Source: Naganishia liquefaciens (Eukaryota; Basidiomycota; Tremellomycetes; Filobasidiales; Filobasidiaceae). From it: DNA of 64,000 nucleotides. The notes under the pieces are model-generated. The model ran no database searches. It was not told where the DNA came from and saw nothing but the letters and a program-made list of their open reading frames with translations. A program made the position numbers and the translations under genes. Of this stretch, positions 57,101-64,000 are shown one piece after another. The stretch lies in the NCBI GenBank assembly GCA_013423385.1, contig BLZA01000010.1, forward strand, positions 124,001-188,000, written 5' to 3'. The number at the start of each line of letters is the position of its first letter. Position 1 is the first letter of the stretch.

Positions 57101-59835
57101 GAAAGCTGCAAGCTCGCTTCGTGTTTTGGCTTCATCGTAGAATTCACTGCCCGGCTTGAGTGATACCCAGTTGGCATTCATGGGCAATATATTACGGAGC
57201 AGGCGGGATGTCACGACCCCGAGATTACCCTGCAAGCAAAATCGAGGCATATTTGAGCCTGCAGTCAAGTATACTGTCGACATGCAGTACTGACCTTGCT
57301 GAACACCAGTTCTCTCGGACGCAATTGTCGAAACAAGGTCTCTAGCTTTGTACGACAGACATCATCTTCAAAAGCCGTCAACTCGAACCGTCCGGTCGCG
57401 GCGTCGAGAATGCAGATGCCGTAAGACGAATTATTTCCCTCAGTTTGCGCTTCCTACAGTGTGCAAAAAATCAGTCCGGCTGGCATAAACGACTTGAGGG
57501 GAGGCGGGGCAGCGCACTTTAATAGCAATGCAATGACACGCCTCATCCCCAGAAAGGAATGCTTCATCCACTACGGTACCATTCGTCAGAACGGCAGCAA
57601 GCTCTCGCCGCACGATGCTGTCCGCTTTGTTCTTCGTTTTGCCAGCCGCAGCTTTCGTTCGCATCTCCATACTAAACCAAAATGAGAGATGGCATGTCGA
57701 TCAGCGTCAATTATCTCTGGCGCGAGCGAAAGCACGCACCCAATCGCTGTTTCTGCCTGTTCCACTTTTCCAACCTTGTACCCTGCCGCTAAGAATTTGG
57801 CACACCAATAGTCGAAAGATTGCTCGGGAACGCCAACCTAGGAAGGTTTCGCGAATCAGCAATTCTGGAGAAGTCGATACTTTCATGCCTACCATCTTCA
57901 TTTTTACTCTGTCCGTCAACTTGAGGTCGAATTCGTTATGCCCAATTTCGGCATCTTTCTCGTACAATTCGTAAAATTTGCCCTAAGATCGATAAAGAGT
58001 CAGTGAAAGTCGGTGGAAGAAAGTGGGTTGCCAACCTTCTGGAAGAATAGCACCTATTGGACAGCATCGTATATCAGAGCGCTGATTATGCACGCACGGA
58101 ACACCCTCACGTACAGTGTCAAAGTGATTCTGCTTGATCTCCCAAAACTGCTCGAACCGGAAAGGAGTAATGAGCTGTCATGTGACGGCGGAAATCATAT
58201 CAATTGCGTCACACTGAAACATACCTGTCTTTCGAAGGGAGTGAAAGTGTTCCAAGCTTTCGACGGTATGTGTACTGTCCTGGCATCGTACTCGGGATGG
58301 TCTTGGGGCAAGGTTGGACGAGTTGCAAAGCGACTCCCGAGAACTCGCCAACTTACCAGGTCGATGTCCTTCTTTCTGCAATCATGATATGTATCAGCAT
58401 CAGCCGACAAGCGGGACACACAATGGGCCTTCCAGAAAACCACATACATCCTTTAAATCCAATAAAAAGTCGAAACAATCCTGCTCGGCCGCCTTTTTCT
58501 CCTTGGCATCTATCTTTGACCGTTCGGCCTGCGTCATGAATCCACCCGCACCAGATCCGCTCTGCATCCTTCCGGAACCGGACGCGTTGCCTCCCCCGAG
58601 CGGCTTTGCGGGCGGGCGCTGCGGTACGGAAGCCTTGGCACGACTGACGGAGGCTGATTTCGCTTTGGACCTCTTGGTGGCGAACGTGACTTCGTCGTCC
58701 GAGTCTGGCAAGTCTGCGACCGATTTCTCGGGGGAAGACTCAAAGTCGTTCATCATGACGTCTGCATTCAGGAAGCCGTGTCAGTTCTCCGGTCGCGGAG
58801 GAGGAAAAAAATCCTTGTGCATACCGAGATCCTCATCTGCCAATCCAGCATCATCGAATTCGAAGTCATCATCGTCTTCCACTTTTGCCTTTTTCCTCCC
58901 GCTCAAGCTCGCACGTCCGTTTTTAGCGCTACCTGTCGCGGCGGACGTCGCTTTCCGGGACTCTTTGCTAAAAGGTGAATGGAGGTGGTTGGTTAGTGTT
59001 GTGAGAAAGCTGATTGCCAGGTATTTACGAATCATCGCTGTCCTCGTCATCCGTCTCGATATACGTGATCTTCCTCTTCGAATTCCTTGCCTGTGAAGCA
59101 AGGAGCCAGTTAGCGAGATGAGCAATATGACTGATTATGGACCGTCGAAGAGATACTTACACTTGACCTGACAGGGTGATCATCCTCATCCTCATCCGCT
59201 TCCCTTGCATCTATTGTTGCTCCGACACTCTCCTCTCCATTCGTCATTTCGACATCGACAGTCGCCTCATCTCCGCTCTTCGAGTTCTCTTGCGCTTCGC
59301 CGTTCACTTTCTCCTTTCCGGCTTCAAAGTGCGGATCAGATTCAACAACCGGTTGCTCCACATCATCATCAAGCACATCGACGGCGCTCAGCGGACTAGA
59401 TCCAAGGAAAACATCGCTGTCGACCTTGTCCTGCGGTTTCAGCTGCATCGCGCCATTGACACTTGCGTCCGATTCCGCACGGTGCATCTTGCTTCCCCCA
59501 TTGTCGATCGCGTTGTCTTCTCTTGCGACGAATCTTCCATTCTCGCGCGCATCCGATGCAGCAAGGGTCTTGATATTCGCAGTCGGTGAGCTCTGTGTCG
59601 CGGCTTGAATCGCCTGTCTTCTCTTCTCCGCGGCTTCCTTGGTCGTACTAGCCGCAGCCTTGGCCTTGGTCGTACTATGACTTGTCCTGGCAGTCCCTGA
59701 TGCCGGTGTCGCTGGAGGCCGCGATCTATTGTTACCGCCTGTGGATGTCGGCGCCGGTTTGGAGAAGAAGCCGAGCAGTGATGTCTGCTTGGGGCCGCCT
59801 TGCTGGGACGACGACTGAGTGGCTTTGGGAGGCAT
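54130..59835 (-). CDS. MSH6: DNA mismatch repair protein MSH6
   Basis: MutS-family ATPase that pairs with MSH2 (MutS-alpha) to recognise base mismatches and short loops in the nucleus. The ATG at 59835 is followed by a PCNA-binding PIP box at residues 17-24 (QTSLLGFF) and a long charged, disordered N-terminal region. The mismatch-binding domain shows [15 protein letters not shown] with the Phe-x-Glu wedge. The connector/core contains [17 protein letters not shown] and [12 protein letters not shown]. The Walker A motif [13 protein letters not shown] is split by an intron within the Asn codon near 55320-55440; Ala-Gly-Lys-Ser-Thr matches the yeast Msh6 form. Later segments are [14 protein letters not shown] and FATHYGSL-type sequence. 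The last exon ends RRAIDRYES and a TGA (54130-54132). More than a dozen short introns were seen; not every border was fixed. Confidence 0.95.
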
Positions 59836-60201
59836 GCTGGGTGACAATCAGCTCCTACACCGGTACTTGTTTGCGATAGGAGGACGCGTGGAAGGATCTG
59901 TATTGGCCTGAAGAAAAAGCTCAAACCGCTCCCCCGTCAGTCTCGAGTCGCGACAGACGCGTCCTGTGCTGGGCGGTCATTACCCCGCGTCACATGAAGG
60001 AACAAAGCATCCCTCCCTCGGCCGCCGGGTCGGAAGCAGCCAGCCAGTCCGGGGTGACCATCCTCGGTGTAACCACTGGCAGTCCATATACCAGAGCTCC
60101 GTCCTCTCGGCTGGCGTCAAACTAACGGCATATCATCAAAGCCTCAAGCGTCTGCATCAGTCTCAGGAAGGCGCCGCTCAGGCTGCAGAGACGACCTCAA
60201 A
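59836..60201. promoter_or_regulatory. Divergent promoter, MSH6 and ERV41
   Basis: This 366-bp region separates the two divergent start codons and must serve both genes. An ACGCGT string at 59956-59961 is the core of the MluI cell-cycle box that regulates DNA-replication and repair genes in yeasts; here it lies about 120 bp upstream of MSH6. Whether it functions is unknown. Confidence 0.5.
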
Positions 60202-62055
60202 ATGTCCTTTGAACCGCACTTTACCCACGTCCGTCGGACATCCCTCGAGAACAAGTCATTCGACGATCCCATGGCGAGCGCCGCCAACCTCCTCGCCGAG
60301 CTCGACAAGATTGCTCCAATAAAGTCTTTCGATGCCTTTCCCAAGGTCCAGCCGACATACACGACGTCGAGCCGCCGAGGCGGCGTCCTTACCGCCGTTT
60401 TGGGCGCCATCATGTTCTTGCTGGTTCTCAATGATCTTGGAGAATACTTTTATGGACAGCCCTCGTATGAGTTCCATGTGGATCAAGAGATAGATAGAAA
60501 GGACTTGCAGCTTAATGTGGATATAACGGTCGCCATGCCGTGTCACTGTGAGTTTTCTTGGGTTCTTGGGTTTGCTGGAGCTATTGGTCACTGACGGGGA
60601 ACCCCTTGATGTGACAAGACCTGTCCATCGATCTGCGAGACGTTGTTGGGGATCGACTGCACCTGAGTGACGATTTTGCCAAGGACGGCGTAAGTCAAGG
60701 CTCCCCGTCTGAGCACAAGTATCTAATCTCCGCTACCAGACCACCTTTGATACAGCACGCACGGCATCTTCAGTGTTAGTCACACAACGTCATCTGTAAT
60801 CAAACGGTTCCATGTTCACTCGTCCCGTAGATCCAACACCGCTACAGCACCATCCGTTCAGCAAGTAATCACCGACGCCCGTCGCTCCTCATCGTCGCGC
60901 TACCGCCAAACATCCTCCATATCCGGCCTCCGCGCACTCTTCACATCGCCCTTTTCGGGATCCCGCAAGGGCCCAAAACAACCAGCCTTCCGGCCCACGG
61001 TCAACAAGTTGCCTGCCGAGGGACCCGATGCCGGACCCGCGTGTAGAATGTATGGCAGCGTCGGGGTGAAAAAGGTCACGGCGAATCTGCATGTGACGAC
61101 TCTCGGGCACGGGTACATGAGCTGGGAGCATACCGATCACAAGTGTGAGTTGTTTTGTGATTACTTCAAGGCGGGATTGCTGATGCGAGATGATGGGACA
61201 AGTGATGAACTTGTCACACATTATCCACGAGTTCTCGTTCGGGCCGTATTTCCCCGCTATCGCGCAGCCGCTCGACATGACACACACGATCGCGGACTCT
61301 CGTAAGTGTAGCGTCTCAGAGAATCCTGAGATACCTGATACATCGTTTGCGTATAGCTTTCACCATCTTCCAGTACTTTTTGAGCGTCGTTCCGACGATG
61401 TACATAGACAGATCAGGAAGAAAAGTCAAGACGTCACAGGTATTTCGGAATTCCTGAACTGACACGTAACTATATACCTGACGCCTCGGTTCGACAGTAC
61501 GCCGTCACCGACTCGAAGCGAGAAATCCATCATGGTCAGGGAGTCCCTGGTACGTCTGTTATTCCCGGCATTGAACGCAAGTCACCGACCGAGTTTCCGT
61601 AGGTATCTTTTTCAAATACGATCTGGAGGCGCTAGGCATGACCATCCGAGAGCGAACCACGTCGCTCTATCAATTCTTGATTCGTCTGGCAGGCGTCATC
61701 GGTGAGCTTCCACTGTCGTCCGACCTGCTGCACCATTTCTGACCGGACATGATCTTCCCTCGTGAAAACAGGCGGAGTATGGACGACTGCATCGTTCGCC
61801 CTCCGCGTGCTCACCCGAGCCGAAAAAGAAGTCAAGACCAAGCTCAAGGTCGGTTCAGCCACCGACGATCCATTTGCCGCCGGCGGTGGCGGCATTCAGG
61901 GACTTCTGCCTTCCCCTGGAGGTGCACGAAATGGCACAGGTGGACGAAAGTACAGCCCGAATGGGTTACTCGATGCGGGTTATGCCTCGAGAGGGGTCAC
62001 TCCTCAGATAGGAAGACCAGGGATGATGCAGAGGACGTCCGGGAGCTACTTTTAG
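60202..62055 (+). CDS. ERV41: ER-Golgi vesicle protein ERV41
   Basis: COPII vesicle membrane protein that works with Erv46 as a retrieval receptor between ER and Golgi. Nine exons: 60202-60547, 60619-60689, 60740-60774, 60831-61144, 61203-61301, 61357-61439, 61498-61549, 61603-61701, 61772-62055. They sum to 1,383 nt and 460 residues. The N-terminal cytosolic segment ends SFDAFPKVQPTYTT, then a first membrane helix (VLTAVLGAIMFLLVLND). Lumenal family motifs follow: VDITVAMPCHYLSIDLRD, NLHVTTLGHGYMSWEHTD, FSFGPYFPAI and PFTIFQYFLSVVPTMY. The second helix lies near LYQFLIRLAGVIGGVW. The gene has a long Ser/Arg-rich insert in the lumenal domain (about residues 155-215). The donor of exon 3 is GTTAGT, weaker than the others. 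The C-terminal tail of about 80 residues is longer than in yeast and Gly-rich. Confidence 0.96.
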
Positions 62056-62740
62056 GGTTCGCGTACGCAATCTAGATCGATCCTGATGTTATGGCGCAAT
62101 TATAGACAGATATGGGCATAACGCTGAGCTTAAGCTCGAGGAGACTCGTCCATCAAGACGGCCTCGTTGCCGCAGACGCAAGATCTCTTGGTCGCCTTGG
62201 TATCAGGCCATGCTTTCCATGCATTTCGGATGTTTGCTTCAACTTGAAGGCCGGTAGTGCAAGCCTAGATAGTTGCGTGAACAATCATCCAGAATAGTCC
62301 GACTCTAGTTCTTCAGAGGCAGCGATACATGTCTGCCCGGAGCGGTCGACGCCGAGCGCTCCAAATTAAACCGAACACGGGGCTGAGCTACAGACTGTAT
62401 ACACTTTGATGTCCATCTCCGGTGAGGTAGCAGGACCATCGCTAACATGTTTCGCTGATGAGCCACATGCTGACCGCCTGCGAGAATTGTGCTCTTGATA
62501 CGGGCTGATGAGACTCGTTTACCCCCACCCCAAAAGCTCCGCGATAGGCCTGGATATGACGCAAGACAAGGTCACGTGCCAATTGATCGGAGATGCGGGG
62601 AGGAGGTGTCGCCACCTTGGTTATCGCTATCTGCGCTCAAAGGGCGGGGCTTCAAAGGCGACAACGCCAGTAGACTATTAACGGAAATTACCCTACTGCA
62701 CGCATACCCGCGAAATCCAGCCAAAGCTTACGCGCACACG
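62056..62740. other. Intergenic: ERV41 3' flank and promoter of the edge gene
   Basis: About 685 bp. Only weak frames are present; the frame open from 62489 merges into the first exon of the next gene and its part before the ATG at 62741 is taken as leader. No other element was seen. Confidence 0.45.
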
Positions 62741-64000
62741 ATGGCTTCCGTTGTCCACGAAAGGCCCGACATCGCCACGCCGGCAATCATGTCGATACCC
62801 GCCATACTTCAAAACCCAAAGTCCAAGACTCAGGCACAGGTGGAATCCTATGCAGCTCAACAGCGGGAGAAGGCGCAAGCTCAAGCAAGAAGGCATCTGG
62901 AGGAGAAACACGGTGATCGCTCGAGCGGTGTTGATCGTAGAAAGGGAGAGGGTAAACGGAGCCTGAGAAGGAGGGAGAACGGTGAGGATGAATGCAGCCG
63001 GGATGCCCGCCGCATTGTATTCTGATTCTCGAGGCCAGCCATGCTGGCTCATAATCCGCACGCGGCCATGCCCAGCCGGAAGGATCTCTTGCCACCACCT
63101 CCTTCGTACACGCCTACTTTCCCTAAAGCGTCATCGTCTGCCATTCGAGCGACTTCAGCACCTTCGCCCGCCCTTCCACAGTCGGAGCCGGTATCCTCGG
63201 AAGCCGGAAAGTACACTCTTAGCCTCAAGGGTGTCCGACAATTACTTCGCAAACGAGGACGACGTGCGGAACAGGTCGTGAAAGCGGTGGAGAGTGAGCT
63301 GCGCAGTTGGAGCGGAGCGGAAGGACTCGATGATCAGGACCGCATTCATGGGACTGGATTCGGTCAGCCCAAAGTAATCGACGATTCTCTCGTTGACGTG
63401 ACGCCGGAATATTCAACGGGATATCAACCGGAATCCCATCCGCCGCATGCACAGCTCATTCCGCCGACGCCAGCACCGGAAGGATCGAGTCGAACGCTCC
63501 CTCGTGCGTTCAATGCTGCTTCTGGATCTTCATCCTCCCACACATCGACCGTCCTTCAGTCATTCTATACTGCAGGAGGAGTGCCTACAAGTGTTGCGGC
63601 CAGTCAACGCAAAGCCATCGTGGAGCTGGTTCGAGAACCGGGCCACCTTGTCTGGGCTGTTGCCGACGGATTTGAGCGACTCATCGTTCATCTTCTCGCG
63701 AGGTATTACGAGCTGCTCAGCTTCAGTAGGTACCCGGATCGTCATTGCTGGTCATTGCTAACCGGGACATGCGTTCAGGCCAAACTCTTCCATCTGCCAT
63801 GACGGATGACAACGAAATGACACCTTGCTACCGAATCACGCATATCCTTCTTCCATCACAGTCGAATCCGGCGTTGCCCACCTCTTTTAATCTGCTTACG
63901 CCCGAGAATACCGACATTGACACCGACTTTGGTGGGGCAACGAGCAGTGCAGAATCTTCGGCAATGGAATCCTCATCGGAAACTGAAAGCGATGATAGGA
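62741..64000 (+). CDS. Uncharacterised protein, partial at right edge
   Basis: Three exons are visible: 62741-62981, 63039-63725 and 63779 to beyond the window. The introns are 57 and 53 bp and all junction phases agree. The product starts MASVVHERPDIATPAIMS. It then has a Gln/Ala/Arg-rich helical stretch (about 35-80), a Pro/Ser-rich linker, and a conserved-looking block YTLSLKGVRQLLRKRGRRAE near residue 135. A further helical segment (ELVREPGHLVWAVADGFERL) lies near 280-300. The third exon reads MTPCYRITHILLPSQS and turns Ser/Glu-rich. An internal ATG at 63041 is in frame and could be mistaken for the start. No family was recognised; the C-terminus is missing. Confidence 0.7.

Noticed and set aside
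1-64000. tRNA genes, rRNA, CRISPR arrays and prokaryotic operon signals
   Set aside because: A visual scan found no convincing tRNA B-box/A-box pair, no rRNA segment and no spaced direct repeats; the frequent spliceosomal introns exclude a prokaryotic origin.

Overview
This window is nuclear DNA from a filamentous or yeast-like fungus of the Dikarya, most likely a basidiomycete. The genes are protein-coding and densely packed on both strands. Most are cut by many short GT-AG introns, typically 48-75 bp, with CTNAY-like branch points close to the acceptor. The recognisable proteins are ordinary fungal housekeeping factors. I saw no rRNA, convincing tRNA, CRISPR array, plasmid feature or prokaryotic operon. 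The phylum call is an inference from intron style and protein flavour; a search would settle it. Exon limits were worked out by hand; where an exon list is given in full, the spliced length is a multiple of three.

Layout, left to right. 0.5-3 kb: an uncharacterised multi-exon gene on the minus strand and a divergent uncharacterised plus-strand gene. 3.3-5.8 kb: mitochondrial RNA helicase SUV3. 6-9.1 kb: a secreted/anchored kelch-repeat protein with one membrane segment (minus). 9.7-12 kb: an intron-rich amidase (minus). 12.4-14.4 kb: an SH3-domain protein (minus). 14.5-17 kb: two weakly supported small minus-strand genes and gene-poor DNA. 17.5-22.3 kb: two tail-to-tail Golgi-type glycosyltransferases, a GT18 (MGAT5)-like enzyme and a GT61 enzyme, with a diverged duplicate of the last GT18 exon between them. 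23.6-24.7 kb: pyrroline-5-carboxylate reductase (minus). 25-36.8 kb: a 3,760-residue HECT ubiquitin ligase of the TOM1/HUWE1 family. 37-39.2 kb: mitochondrial AFG1/LACE1 ATPase (minus). 40.7-43.6 kb: a PRXL2-type thioredoxin-fold protein with a 600-residue disordered N-terminus. 44.1-46.3 kb: a Ser/Pro-rich disordered protein. 46.7-50 kb: an oligopeptide (OPT) transporter (minus). 50-54 kb: gene-poor DNA with a doubtful membrane-protein gene. 54.1-59.8 kb: mismatch-repair MSH6 (minus). 60.2-62.1 kb: ERV41. 62.7 kb to the edge: a partial uncharacterised gene.

The genes do not form one pathway. The strongest functional grouping is the GT18-like/GT61 pair, both type II membrane glycosyltransferases of the secretory pathway. 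ERV41, at the far end, also works between ER and Golgi but is not linked to them by position. SUV3 and AFG1 both act in mitochondria but lie far apart. The most unusual observations are a 12-nt microexon completing a conserved motif of the GT61 enzyme, the indel-free duplicate of the GT18 terminal exon, very small exons in other genes, and a stop-free 48-bp intron of 3n length inside the giant E3 ligase.
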